From positions 186,001-250,000 of the forward strand of contig NZ_SBIV01000004.1 of the NCBI RefSeq assembly GCF_004765795.1: 64,000 bases of DNA, read 5' to 3'. Below are positions 8,115 to 16,624 of this stretch, one piece after another; the stretch's first letter is position 1, and each line of letters begins with the position of its first letter. The notes under the pieces are model-generated. The model was not told where the DNA came from and did no database searches. It worked only from the letters and a program-made list of their open reading frames with translations. The DNA comes from Halorussus marinus. Lineage in GTDB: Archaea; Halobacteriota; Halobacteria; Halobacteriales; Haladaptataceae. The position numbers were made by a program, and so were the translations under genes.

Positions 8115-8765
8115 ATGGCGATCCCCGACCGCTACGCCCGGACGTTCCTCGAAGACGGCCCGAACCTCGCGTGGCTGCTCTCGGTGAACGTGCTGGCGAT
8201 GCTGGTCGGGGTGCGTTTCTACGTCGAGACGCTCCCCGAGGTGCCGATCTACCTCTGGCCGCTGTACGCCGACTCGCCGGCGGCGCTGTTTCTCGTCACC
8301 CTGTCGCTGGCCACGTTGGTCCCGAATCTGGGCCGTCGACTCGACGCCGCGCCCCGGAACCGGCCGCTGGCGTACCTCCACACGTTCGCGTTCGCGTGGC
8401 TGGTCAAGTACGGCCTCTGGACCGCGGTCTCGCTCAATCTCGGGTTCGGCGCGTACTTCGGGCCGCCGTGGGACCCCGACGCCCTGTGGTCGTACTGGTT
8501 CATCGTCCTCACTCACCTCGGGTTCGTCGCCGAGGCGTACCTGCTTCCGCGCTACGGCGCGACGACGCGGGGGGCACTGGCGGCGACGCTGTTCGCACTC
8601 CTCGCGAACGACGCCCTCGACTACCTGCTCGGGTTCCATCCGCCCCTGCGGTACGAACCGGGACTGGTACTACCGGTGGCGACGGTCGGGCTCTCGGCGC
8701 TCTCGGTCGCCGCGGCGGCCCGTGCGTTCGACCGCCTCGGCCCCGACGACAGACCGAGCGCGTAG
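8115..8765 (+). CDS. DUF1405 family integral membrane protein
   Basis: A 216-residue membrane protein with about six hydrophobic segments. Conserved-looking patterns include VLAMLVGVRFYVETL, PIYLWPLYADSPAALFL, FAWLVKYGLWT and LFALLANDALDYLLGFHP, matching the DUF1405 family (Bacillus YpjA-like). No reaction is known. Charged residues kept inside helices (KYG, NDALDY) suggest more than a structural role. The ATG follows a CCTTTGTC box by about 26 bases. It stands alone between two unrelated transcripts. Confidence 0.85.
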   Translation: MAIPDRYARTFLEDGPNLAWLLSVNVLAMLVGVRFYVETLPEVPIYLWPLYADSPAALFLVTLSLATLVPNLGRRLDAAPRNRPLAYLHTFAFAWLVKYGLWTAVSLNLGFGAYFGPPWDPDALWSYWFIVLTHLGFVAEAYLLPRYGATTRGALAATLFALLANDALDYLLGFHPPLRYEPGLVLPVATVGLSALSVAAAARAFDRLGPDDRPSA

Positions 8766-8849
8766 ACGACATCTAATCGGGTTTTAAACTCTAATACGCC
8801 GTTTTGGGCGCTAAAAGCCGAATATGAACGGAACGAACGAATGTCTGTA

Positions 8850-8857
8850 TTTTTAAA
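8850..8857 (+). promoter_or_regulatory. TATA box for the gene at 8881
   Basis: TTTTTAAA lies 24-31 bases before the ATG at 8881, in a clear AT-rich island, consistent with leaderless transcription. Confidence 0.55.
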
Positions 8858-8880
8858 CGGCGGCGCTATATGACGACCCG

Positions 8881-9966
8881 ATGAGTGCCTATCGAGCCGT
8901 CCTGTTGGCGCTGGTCGTCGGCAGTTCGCTCGCGATCGCCGCCCCGGCGACAGCGGCCCCCGACCTGAGCCCGGACTCCCCCGACCCCGTCGGCTCGGCG
9001 ACCGCCGACCCGCCGGTCGCCCAGAGCGACGACGGAAACGAGAGCGAGAGCGAAAATCAGTCCGCGAGCCCGTCGCTGGGCGCGGATATCTCCTCGTTCA
9101 TGCAGTCGAGCGCGGCCGAGATGAGCGGTGCGGTCGAGACCGGCATGTGGTCGGCGTCGTTCAACGCGACGGACAACGAGACCAAGCGCAAACGGCTGGT
9201 GGAGCGTCGGACCGGCGACCTGCGCGCCGAGCTCGCGGACCTCCGCGATCGGAAGGCCGAACTCGAATCCGAGCGCGAGGCCGGCAACCTCAGTGGGGCC
9301 GCGTACAAGGCGCAGGTCGGCCAGTTGGTCGGACGGATCAACGCGTTGCAGTCGACGATCGACGCCACCGCGCCGCGAGCCAGACAGGCCAACGCCGACG
9401 TGGACGCCATCGCGGGGCTCGAAACCGACGCCCGGAACCTGACCGGCCCGGCGGTCGCCGCGGTCGCCCGGAACACCTCCGGCGTCGGCGTTCCCGGCCC
9501 GCCCGACGACGTCGGAGGCGGTCCGCCCGAGGACGCCGGCATCGACGACTCCGGGAACGCAAACGAGAGCGCCGCGTCCGCTCGATCGGGGACCGACGGC
9601 GCTTCGAACGGCGAGGGCGATCCCGGGCCGCCAGAGGACGGCGGTCCCGAGGCCGGCCCGAGCGAGGAGAAAGCGGTCGCGGATCCGAGCGACAACCGGA
9701 CCGACGCGGCGGGTCCCGACAACGGTGCCGACGGCGAGGCGTCGGGTGAGGAAGGGGCCGACGGCAAAGCCGCCGGCGGAAACGGGGAGAAGGGAGCCGA
9801 CGGCAAAGCCGCTGGCGGAAACGGGGAGAAGGGAGCCGACGGCAAAGCCACGACGACCGACTCGCCCGACGAGACGAGCCAGCGCGCGAGGACCTCGATC
9901 CCGGATGGCGCCGACGATTCGACAACCGAGACGGGGAGCCCGCCAAAAACGACGGCGGTCGAGTGA
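8881..9966 (+). CDS. Exported coiled-coil protein with low-complexity C-terminus (DUF7096-like)
   Basis: A 361-residue protein with a Sec-type signal peptide (residues 1-25, ending in AAPATAA). Residues 60-185 are folded and helical, with a heptad-like stretch around RRTGDLRAELADLRDRKAELE that probably forms a coiled coil. Residues 190-361 are Gly/Asp/Glu-rich, include PPDD/PPED patches and perfect 13-residue repeats (GADGKAAGGNGEK), and are probably unstructured. No C-terminal anchor is seen. The next gene is an HTH regulator on the same strand; I recall these two as neighbours in other haloarchaea. Function unknown. Confidence 0.78.
   Translation: MSAYRAVLLALVVGSSLAIAAPATAAPDLSPDSPDPVGSATADPPVAQSDDGNESESENQSASPSLGADISSFMQSSAAEMSGAVETGMWSASFNATDNETKRKRLVERRTGDLRAELADLRDRKAELESEREAGNLSGAAYKAQVGQLVGRINALQSTIDATAPRARQANADVDAIAGLETDARNLTGPAVAAVARNTSGVGVPGPPDDVGGGPPEDAGIDDSGNANESAASARSGTDGASNGEGDPGPPEDGGPEAGPSEEKAVADPSDNRTDAAGPDNGADGEASGEEGADGKAAGGNGEKGADGKAAGGNGEKGADGKATTTDSPDETSQRARTSIPDGADDSTTETGSPPKTTAVE
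9754..9852 (+). repeat. 39-bp in-frame tandem repeat (2.5 copies)
   Basis: Two full 39-base units (9754-9792 and 9793-9831) and a partial third encode GADGKAAGGNGEK repeats in the exported protein. The copies differ by two bases, pointing to recent duplication. Confidence 0.8.
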
Positions 9967-10029
9967 TCGCCGGCGGGGCGAAATCGAGAGACACCCTTTT
10001 GAGCGCGCGATGCCTACCATCGCCCCTGA

Positions 10030-10812
10030 ATGGACTCCGCCGAGCTACTCGACATCCTCGGGAACGAGAACCGACGGCGCATCCTCCGTCTGCTGGCGCG
10101 CAAGCCGTGTTACGTCACAGAAATCAGCGAGTACCTCGGCGTCAGCCCCAAGGCCGTCATCGACCACCTCCGGACGCTCGAAGACGCCGGGCTCGTCGAA
10201 AGCCGCACCGACGACCAGCGCCGCAAGTACTTCAGCATCTCGCGCAACCTCCGGCTCGAAGTGAGCGTCTCGCCCTACGAGTTCGGGATGAAAAGCGCCT
10301 ACCCCGCGAGCGCCAACCTCGACGTGAGCACCTGCCGGTACGTCTCGCTGAACGTCCAGTTCGAGGACGACGCGGGGGTCGAGCCGGAGGAGGGCGCGGC
10401 GATCGACGGCGAACGACCCGACGACACCGCAGGGGACGCGGGAGAACTCGGGCCGCCCGAGGCGTCCGACGCGCAAACCCACGAAACGCCCGCCGACGCC
10501 GAGGGGCCGACCGACCTCGCCGCGGAGCTCGATCGGCTCCAACAGCTCCAGAGCGAACTGTCGCTGGCCCAGCGGTGGGTCCACGGCCGCATCGCCGACG
10601 TCCAGACCCGGCTCGGCGAGGCGCTTGACGCCGACGGCGAGGACCGAATCCACGCCCAGGTGCTCGCGGCGGTCGCGGGCGGGGCGAGCACCGTCGGGCG
10701 GGTGAGCCGCGCGGTCGAGGCGCCCGAACCGGTCGTCGAGGACTGTCTCGGCGAACTCGAAGCGCGAGAACTGCTCGAACGCACCGACGACGGGTGGACG
10801 CTCGCCGATTAG
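10030..10812 (+). CDS. ArsR-type winged-helix transcriptional regulator
   Basis: A 260-residue protein. Residues 1-80 are a winged helix-turn-helix (ILGNENRRRILRLLARKP, ITEISEYLGVSPKAVIDHL-type recognition region, then the wing DDQRRKYFSI). Residues 90-115 keep a conserved core, followed by a long acidic linker and a second helical domain (residues 165-260) with another HTH-like segment (AGGASTVGRVSRAVEAPEPV). It probably binds DNA as a dimer; no metal-binding Cys cluster is visible. It is 63 bases downstream of the exported coiled-coil gene and may regulate it. Its stop overlaps the convergent gene by 4 bases. Confidence 0.85.
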   Translation: MDSAELLDILGNENRRRILRLLARKPCYVTEISEYLGVSPKAVIDHLRTLEDAGLVESRTDDQRRKYFSISRNLRLEVSVSPYEFGMKSAYPASANLDVSTCRYVSLNVQFEDDAGVEPEEGAAIDGERPDDTAGDAGELGPPEASDAQTHETPADAEGPTDLAAELDRLQQLQSELSLAQRWVHGRIADVQTRLGEALDADGEDRIHAQVLAAVAGGASTVGRVSRAVEAPEPVVEDCLGELEARELLERTDDGWTLAD

Positions 10813-11288
10813 ATGTCCTGAGTCAGTCCCTCGCGGAGGTCCCCGCCGAAGTGGGCGCCGAGCCCGCCCGCGATCGCGCCTGCCCCCGCGCCGACGGCCG
10901 CGAGCGGAACGCCCGCGCCGCCGAACGCGGTCAGCGCGAGGTGACTGAGCACCGTCGCGAGCCCGGCCGCGAGCGCGCCGGCGGCCGCCGATTCGAGGAC
11001 CGTGCCGCGCTCGACCGCGAGTCCGAGCGCGAACGCGCCGGCGAACGCGCCCACGAGCCCGGCGAGGCTGTCGACGAACGGAAGCGGGATGAAGGCGTTG
11101 CCCGCGAACAGTCCCGCCCCGACGAGCAGGACGGCGTACACGAACGTCCGCGGCGAGAAGACCCCGCCCGCACGCCGTTTGAGCCGCTGGCGGGTGGACG
11201 GCTGGGGGCTCTCGGCATCGTCGTCCAGGGGGGCGTTCAGGTCGTCCGCGACGGCGTCGCGGGTGCGCTGGTCGGAGCGCTGGGGCAT
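10809..11288 (-). CDS. Membrane protein, four hydrophobic segments, unknown
   Basis: A 159-residue protein with a charged N-terminal tail (residues 1-45) followed by about four hydrophobic, Ala/Gly-rich segments: FVYAVLLVGAGLFAGNAF, LAGLVGAFAGAFALGLAV, AAAGALAAGLATVLSHLAL and VGAGAGAIAGGLGAHFGG. The Gly-rich last segment resembles Gly-zipper membrane domains. I do not recognise a family with known function. It converges on the HTH regulator with a 4-base overlap and is divergent from gatD. Confidence 0.78.
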   Translation of the reverse strand: MPQRSDQRTRDAVADDLNAPLDDDAESPQPSTRQRLKRRAGGVFSPRTFVYAVLLVGAGLFAGNAFIPLPFVDSLAGLVGAFAGAFALGLAVERGTVLESAAAGALAAGLATVLSHLALTAFGGAGVPLAAVGAGAGAIAGGLGAHFGGDLREGLTQDI

Positions 11289-11377
11289 ACGAGTGGGTGG
11301 AACCCGGACGCTAATGGGTCTTTGGTCGGTCCGGGCGAAAAGATGGTTTCAAGTCCGGCCCGCCGGTACTCGGTGAT

Positions 11378-12622
11378 ATGAATCCCGGCGATCGCGTCCG
11401 CGTCGAGCGGGCAGACCAGACCTACGAAGGGGTACTGCTCCCCTCCTCGACGGCCCAGAACCTCGTCGTCAAACTCGACGGCGGCTACAACGTCGGCGTC
11501 GACCGCGACGCCGCCGACGTGGACGTCCTCGAAACCGACGTGTACGACATCGACTCGGGCGGGGCCGACGACGGGTCGGCGGTCGAGTTCGACGACGACC
11601 TCCCGACGATCTCGCTCATCTCGACCGGCGGCACCATCGCCTCGACGATCGACTACCGGACCGGCGCGGTGACCGCCCAGTTCGACGCCGAGGACGTGCT
11701 CCGGGCGGTGCCCGACCTCGCGGGCCGGGCGAACTACCGCGGGCGCGTGGTCGCAAACATCCTCAGCGAGAACATGACCACCGACGTGTGGCAGGACCTC
11801 GCCCGCGCGGTGGCCGAGGAGATCGAGGCCGGCGCCGACGGCGTGGTCGTGATGCACGGTACCGACACCATGCAGTTCACCGCGTCGGCGCTGGCGTTCA
11901 TGCTCGATACGCCCGTCCCGGTGGTGTTCACCGGGAGCCAGCGATCGGCCGACCGGCCCTCCTCGGACAACGTGATGAACGCGGTCTGTGCGGTCGAGGC
12001 CGCCAAGGCCGACGCCGCCGAGGTCATGGTCTGTATGCACGCCTCCGAGAGCGACGACGTCTGTGCGCTCCACCGCGGGACGCGGGTCCGGAAGAACCAC
12101 ACCTCCCGGCGAGACGCCTTCGAGACGGTCGGCGCCGAACCGCTCGGCACGGTCGCGTACGGCGACGACGTCGAGGTCGCCTTCGACGGCGAGTACGCCG
12201 AGCGCGGCGGGACCGACCTCGCGATCGAGTCGGCGCTCGAATCCGAGGTGGAACTGCTGAAGTTCACCCCCGGCACGGACGAGTCGGCCCTCGACGTGGC
12301 CGAGGGCAAGGCGGGGCTCGTGCTCGAAGGCACCGGACTCGGGCACGTCCACTCCGACTGGGTCGATCGCATCGCCGAGCTGGTCGACGACGGGACGACG
12401 GTCGTGATGACGAGCCAGTGCATCGAGGGCCGGGTCTGTGATCGGGTGTACGACACCGGCCGAGACCTGCTCGACGCCGGCGTCGTGGAGGGCGAGGACA
12501 TGCTCCCCGGCACCGCCAAGGTCAAACTGATGTGGGCGCTCGCCAACAGCGACGACCCCGCGGCGACCGTCCGCGAGCCGATCGCGGGCGAGATCACCGA
12601 CCGGTCGGTGCCGTGGGAATGA
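11378..12622 (+). CDS. gatD: Glu-tRNA(Gln) amidotransferase subunit D
   Basis: A 414-residue protein that, with GatE, converts misacylated Glu-tRNA(Gln) to Gln-tRNA(Gln) in archaea; GatD is the asparaginase-like subunit that releases ammonia from an amide donor. The N-terminal beta-barrel (residues 1-70) precedes the asparaginase core with both catalytic threonine motifs: STGGTIAST (around residue 83) and MHGTDTMQFT. GSQRSADRPSSDNVMNA is also typical. gatE is not in this window, as is common. The stop overlaps the ATG of the following GNAT gene, so the two are translated together. Confidence 0.95.
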   Translation: MNPGDRVRVERADQTYEGVLLPSSTAQNLVVKLDGGYNVGVDRDAADVDVLETDVYDIDSGGADDGSAVEFDDDLPTISLISTGGTIASTIDYRTGAVTAQFDAEDVLRAVPDLAGRANYRGRVVANILSENMTTDVWQDLARAVAEEIEAGADGVVVMHGTDTMQFTASALAFMLDTPVPVVFTGSQRSADRPSSDNVMNAVCAVEAAKADAAEVMVCMHASESDDVCALHRGTRVRKNHTSRRDAFETVGAEPLGTVAYGDDVEVAFDGEYAERGGTDLAIESALESEVELLKFTPGTDESALDVAEGKAGLVLEGTGLGHVHSDWVDRIAELVDDGTTVVMTSQCIEGRVCDRVYDTGRDLLDAGVVEGEDMLPGTAKVKLMWALANSDDPAATVREPIAGEITDRSVPWE

Positions 12623-13524
12623 GCGGCGCGGCGATCCAGCTCCGGCCGGCCCGCCACGACGACTACGAGGACGTGGCGGCGTTCACCGCCGAGACGTGGC
12701 CCGATCGGGACGGCGGCGACTACATCCCGGACGTCTACCACGACTGGATCGACGGCGAGGACCGCCACACCGTGGTCGCCGACGCGGGCGACGAGATCGC
12801 GGGCATCGTGCAGGCGGTCGCGCTCTCGGAGTGGGAGGCGTGGGGTCAGGGGATGCGGGTCAACCCCGCGTTCCGCGGGCCCGGGGTCGCCAACCGCATG
12901 ACCGAGGCGCTGTTCGACTGGGCGCGCGACCGGGGCGCGACCGCGATGCGAAACATGGTGTTCTCGTGGAACGAGGCCGGACTGGGCCAGTCGCGGGCGA
13001 TGGGTTACGACCCCGCGACCGAGTTCCGGTGGGCCCACCCCGAGCCGGACCCCGACGCCGACCCGGCCGCCGAGATCACGGCGAATCCCGACGCCGCATG
13101 GCGGTTCTGGACCGACAGCGACGCCGGAGAACACCTCCGTGGGCTCGCGCTCGACCCCGAGGAGACGTGGGCGGTCTCCCGGCTCACCCGCGAGCGCCTC
13201 GCGGCCGCGGCCGACGACGACGGTCTGTTCGTGGTTCAGAACGGCGGAACGAAGGGGTTCGCACACCGGGTCCGGAAGTACGACCGCGAGACGGACGCGG
13301 ACGGGCCCGAGACGTGGGTCGAGTACGGCGTCGCCGCGTGGGCCGACTCCGCGAGCGCCGAGGCGCTGTTCGAGGCGCTGGCTCGCGACGCCGCCGACCG
13401 CGGCGCGGACCGCGTGCGGGCGCTGATCCCCGAGACCGTCCGGACCGTGAGCGACGCCGCGTACTGTCGAGTCGACGTGGCCGACGACCCCGACTTCGTG
13501 CTGGCGGCCGATCTGACCGCCTAG
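12619..13524 (+). CDS. GNAT family acetyltransferase, two-domain
   Basis: A 301-residue protein starting MSGAAIQLRPARHDDYED. The N-terminal GNAT fold (about residues 6-155) has the acetyl-CoA-binding pattern GMRVNPAFRGPGVANRMTEA, followed by NMVFSWNEAGLGQSRAMGY. The C-terminal half (160-301) looks like a second, degenerate GNAT-like domain without a clear acetyl-CoA loop. Substrate unknown. The ATG sits inside the gatD stop (4-base overlap), so expression is tied to tRNA amidation, though a functional link is unproven. Confidence 0.85.
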   Translation: MSGAAIQLRPARHDDYEDVAAFTAETWPDRDGGDYIPDVYHDWIDGEDRHTVVADAGDEIAGIVQAVALSEWEAWGQGMRVNPAFRGPGVANRMTEALFDWARDRGATAMRNMVFSWNEAGLGQSRAMGYDPATEFRWAHPEPDPDADPAAEITANPDAAWRFWTDSDAGEHLRGLALDPEETWAVSRLTRERLAAAADDDGLFVVQNGGTKGFAHRVRKYDRETDADGPETWVEYGVAAWADSASAEALFEALARDAADRGADRVRALIPETVRTVSDAAYCRVDVADDPDFVLAADLTA

Positions 13525-14681
13525 TCGTCGGCGCGTTGCTTTCCGTCGCCGGTCTGGAGCTCGCGGTCCGACACCTCGATGTCGGACTCGTCCCAGTCGA
13601 ACTCGTCGAGTTCGCTCCCGCGTTCGAGGACGAACGGCCCCGACGCCAGCGTCCGGAGGGTCACCGTCATCGCCCGGAGGACGAAGGCGGTCAGCATCAC
13701 GTACGGCGTGAGCGCGATCGTGTACGCGACGGTTACGAACACCGCCAGTGGCGTCAGCGTGAGAAACGTCACCTCCGGAAAGAGGTTGCTGTCGAGCGCG
13801 AGTAACACGTAGGAGGTGACGACGATCGTCGGCAACGAGACGTACAGTAGCCTGCTCGACAGCCGGGCGAACTCCCGCTTGTAGTACAGCGACTTGAAGT
13901 ACTCCCGGCCGGTGGCGTATATCTTGAGCGACTCCACGAGGTCGTCGATCGCCGCCTGCTGGTCGTCGGTGAGTTCCTCGCCGTACGTTCGGTCGAACCG
14001 CCGGGCGACGTGGAGTTGCCACGAGTAGTCGTAGTTGAGCCCGGCGAGCAACACTTTGAACGACCCGAACCGGGCGCCGCTCAGGATCTCGCCGGCGCGC
14101 TCGGCTTCGGCGGTGACTTCGTCGGCGAACGTCCGGGCGTCCTCGGCGAACTCCTCGCTCTCGCCGTCGGCGGCGATGTCCGCGATGGTCGAGGCCTGCT
14201 GGTCGATGATCCGGAGGATGGTCCGGAGGAAGTCGGCGGGGCGGGCCGGGCTCACGTCGGACTCGATGAACTCCTCGATCTCGCCGCGGTAGTCGATCGA
14301 GCCGTCGATGCGCTGGCGCTGGGATTCGATGTCGGTGATCTCCTCGGACAGGACGATCGAGGTGACCGACACGACGACCGAGACGAGCAGGATGGTCCCG
14401 CTCAACAGCGTGTTGAAAAGCGTCTGGGCCGTGTTGGTGTCCTGCAACAGCGAGTACATGTCGACGGGCCGGATCATCGACAAAACGATTAACCCCGTCA
14501 GAACCCCGAGCAGGAGGCCGGCAGTCACCGATTCGCGGCGCCCCTCGAGCAGGACCCAGTGGCTCACGCGCTCGCGGAGCGTGTCCGGCTCGCCGTCCCC
14601 GCCGGGGACGATCGAGTTGAGCGACCGATGGTTCTCCATCACCGACTCTACCGACGACCGCCCCGGATCTCCGGACCCCAT
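13521..14681 (-). CDS. Membrane protein with four helices and large internal helical loop
   Basis: A 386-residue protein. Two hydrophobic segments lie near residues 52-72 (VTAGLLLGVLTGLIVLSMI) and 90-112 (LLSGTILLVSVVVSVTSIVL). A mostly helical soluble region of about 150 residues follows, then two more segments around residues 286-305 and 311-340. The tail is acidic. Conserved pieces include LAGLNYDYSWQLH and KSLYYKREFARLS. I do not recognise a characterised family. An ATG at residue 15 (start 14639) is an equally good start. It converges on the GNAT gene with a 4-base overlap. Confidence 0.78.
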   Translation of the reverse strand: MGSGDPGRSSVESVMENHRSLNSIVPGGDGEPDTLRERVSHWVLLEGRRESVTAGLLLGVLTGLIVLSMIRPVDMYSLLQDTNTAQTLFNTLLSGTILLVSVVVSVTSIVLSEEITDIESQRQRIDGSIDYRGEIEEFIESDVSPARPADFLRTILRIIDQQASTIADIAADGESEEFAEDARTFADEVTAEAERAGEILSGARFGSFKVLLAGLNYDYSWQLHVARRFDRTYGEELTDDQQAAIDDLVESLKIYATGREYFKSLYYKREFARLSSRLLYVSLPTIVVTSYVLLALDSNLFPEVTFLTLTPLAVFVTVAYTIALTPYVMLTAFVLRAMTVTLRTLASGPFVLERGSELDEFDWDESDIEVSDRELQTGDGKQRADD

Positions 14682-14726
14682 TCCGAACGTAGTATCACCC
14701 CGCGGTGCTAAGGCCTTCTGGCTGAT

Positions 14727-14999
14727 TCACCCGCCGCTGACCGGCGGGAACAGCGCGAGTTCGTCGCCGGCGTCGAGTTCGGTGTCCAGTCCGTCCTCGG
14801 CGGAGACGTTCGTCCCGTTTCGGAGGACGTTGATGTGCTCGCGGAGGTCTCCGTCGTCGTAGATGCGGTCTTCGAGCGCCGGGTGGTCCTCGACCAGCGC
14901 CGAGAGCGCCGCCCCGACCGTGTCGCCGGGTTCGGCGTCGACCGCGATCTCCTTGCCGCCGGTCACCTCGGCGAGGTCAGCGAACAGCTTCCACTTCAT
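14727..14999 (-). CDS. samp1: Ubiquitin-like small archaeal modifier protein, SAMP1/MoaD type
   Basis: A 90-residue beta-grasp protein starting MKWKLFADLAEVTGG and ending FPPVSGG, with the terminal di-glycine needed for adenylation by the E1-like UbaA. The sequence is very close to Haloferax SAMP1, which is known both to attach to proteins and to serve as MoaD sulfur carrier for molybdopterin synthesis. The ATG at 14999 gives the usual family length. A desampylase gene (904) and moaB (2807) are in the same window. It lies 106 bases downstream of hmgA on the same strand. Confidence 0.93.
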   Translation of the reverse strand: MKWKLFADLAEVTGGKEIAVDAEPGDTVGAALSALVEDHPALEDRIYDDGDLREHINVLRNGTNVSAEDGLDTELDAGDELALFPPVSGG

Positions 15000-15105
15000 G
15001 GTCGGCCCGAGGGACGGGAGGGCAAAGAGCGTTGCTGGTCGGTCGGTCCGTCGCGCCGCCACGAGCGGGGTCTGCCCGTCGCGCCGGCGCCCCCGGTCGA
15101 CCGCG

Positions 15106-16347
15106 CTACCGGCCGAGGTCCTCGTGGGCCGACGAGAGGTGCCGGGAGGCCAGCGCCGCCAAAAGCGATAGCTCGCCGGCGAGCGCGCCGACCGCGATGA
15201 TCTCGGCGAGCGCGTCGGCGTTGTCCCCCGCGGGGTCGCCGCCGCCCCGGAGTCCGAGCACGTCGAGGGCCTCCGACTGGGTCGGGAGCTTGGTGCCCCC
15301 GCCGACCGTGCCGACTTCGAGGCTGGCGAGGCTCACGCTGGCGTACAGCTCGTCTTGGCGGGCCTCGACGGTGGTGATCGCGTTCGAACCCTCCACGACC
15401 TGCGCGGCGTCCTGGCCGGTGGCGAGGAAGGCGGCCGCGACCACGTTCGCGGCGTGGGCGTTGAACCCCAGACTGCCGGCCTTCGCGCTCCCGACGAGGT
15501 TCTTTCGGGTGTTGGCCTCCTCGATGGCCTCGGGCGTGGTGTGGAGTCGCTCCTCGACGGTCTCGCGCGGGATCGTCACGTCGGCGGTCACGCTCCGGCC
15601 CCGACCCTCGACGGCGTTGATCGCGGCGGGCTTCTTGTCGGTACAGAGGTTCCCCGAGAGCGCGACCAGCGACGCCGGCGTCTCGTCTTCGACGACCTGT
15701 GCGGCCTCGCGGGTCGCGATGGTGGCCATGTTCATCCCCATCGCGTCTTTGGTGTCGTAGACGAACCGCAGGAAGACCGAGTCGCCGACCACGTAGGTGT
15801 CCACGTCGAGCAGTTCGCCGTGGCTGGTGGTCGACTCGGCGGCCTCCCGGAGGCGCTCGCGGTGGTCGCCGACCCACGAGACGACCTCCTCGGCCTCGGC
15901 GACGCCCGACACCCGGAAGACGGGCGCGCGGGTCATCCCCGACTTCGTCACCCGGGCGTCCGCGCCGCCCGCGGTCGCGACGACCGAACAGCCGCGGTTC
16001 ACGCTCGCGACCAGCGCGCCCTCGGTGGTCGCCAGCGGGAGGTAGTAGTCGCCGTCGGCCGACCCGCCGGCCACCGCCACGGGGCCGGCGACGCCCATCG
16101 GGATCTGGGCCGCCCCGACCATGTTCTCGACGTTGGCGTCGCTGGCCTGCGCGGCGTCGATACCGTAGTCGCCGACGGCGTCGAAGTCGGCGTCGGTCTC
16201 GGCTTCGAGCAGGCGGCGACGGGCCGCCGCGGCCGTCTCGGCGTCGACCCGGTCGTCCAGTTCGTGGAGTCGCAACTCGCCCGTGCGGACGCGTTCGGCG
16301 AGCGCCTCGGGATCGCCGGCCTCCGCGTCGGAATCGGCGTCGGTCAT
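15106..16347 (-). CDS. hmgA: HMG-CoA reductase (NADPH), class I
   Basis: A 413-residue enzyme reducing HMG-CoA to mevalonate, the committed step of archaeal lipid synthesis. Family motifs are intact: ENMVGAAQIPMGVAGP, the catalytic Glu in LATTEGALVASVNRG, DAMGMNMA for NADPH binding, the Asp/Lys in GNLCTDKKPAAIN, and the catalytic His near the C-terminus (LSSAHEDLG). The ATG at 16347 is chosen because upstream codons look non-coding. Residues 1-15 are acidic and disordered. An AT-rich TATA-like stretch lies about 65-75 bases upstream, so a short leader is likely. Confidence 0.96.
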   Translation of the reverse strand: MTDADSDAEAGDPEALAERVRTGELRLHELDDRVDAETAAAARRRLLEAETDADFDAVGDYGIDAAQASDANVENMVGAAQIPMGVAGPVAVAGGSADGDYYLPLATTEGALVASVNRGCSVVATAGGADARVTKSGMTRAPVFRVSGVAEAEEVVSWVGDHRERLREAAESTTSHGELLDVDTYVVGDSVFLRFVYDTKDAMGMNMATIATREAAQVVEDETPASLVALSGNLCTDKKPAAINAVEGRGRSVTADVTIPRETVEERLHTTPEAIEEANTRKNLVGSAKAGSLGFNAHAANVVAAAFLATGQDAAQVVEGSNAITTVEARQDELYASVSLASLEVGTVGGGTKLPTQSEALDVLGLRGGGDPAGDNADALAEIIAVGALAGELSLLAALASRHLSSAHEDLGR

Positions 16348-16410
16348 ACCCGGGTGGTCGGCCGGCCGGCCCCTAACAGTTCCCATTCACGGCGCGCCGG
16401 CGAGTCGCGA

Positions 16411-16425
16411 TTATAAATTATACTT
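16411..16425 (-). promoter_or_regulatory. AT-rich promoter element upstream of hmgA
   Basis: An ATTATAAATTATACT stretch is the only strongly AT-rich sequence ahead of hmgA. On the minus strand it contains TATAATTTATAAT. It marks the border between the GC-rich core and the AT-richer segment to its right. Confidence 0.45.
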
Positions 16426-16521
16426 TTGAGAGTTCTTGCTGGGTCAGCTCGCGTCAGGTCAGGGCCGAGGATTCTTAGGGAGTCACAGACAGCAGACTGA
16501 AAGCTGATAGCACTGAACGAG

Positions 16522-16540
16522 TCGTTCGGCATGCGAACGA
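16522..16540. repeat. 19-bp palindrome upstream of the MCP gene
   Basis: TCGTTCG, 5 central bases, CGAACGA: a perfect 7-bp inverted repeat about 85 bases before the chosen MCP start. It could be an operator or a hairpin in a leader; no factor can be assigned. Confidence 0.5.
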
Positions 16541-16624
16541 TTCTATGACACCGCGGTAAAGACGGGGAAAGGCGTGAAAGCCGTTAGGAAAGAATTGAAC
16601 TATACCTGCCAGAAACACGGCAGC

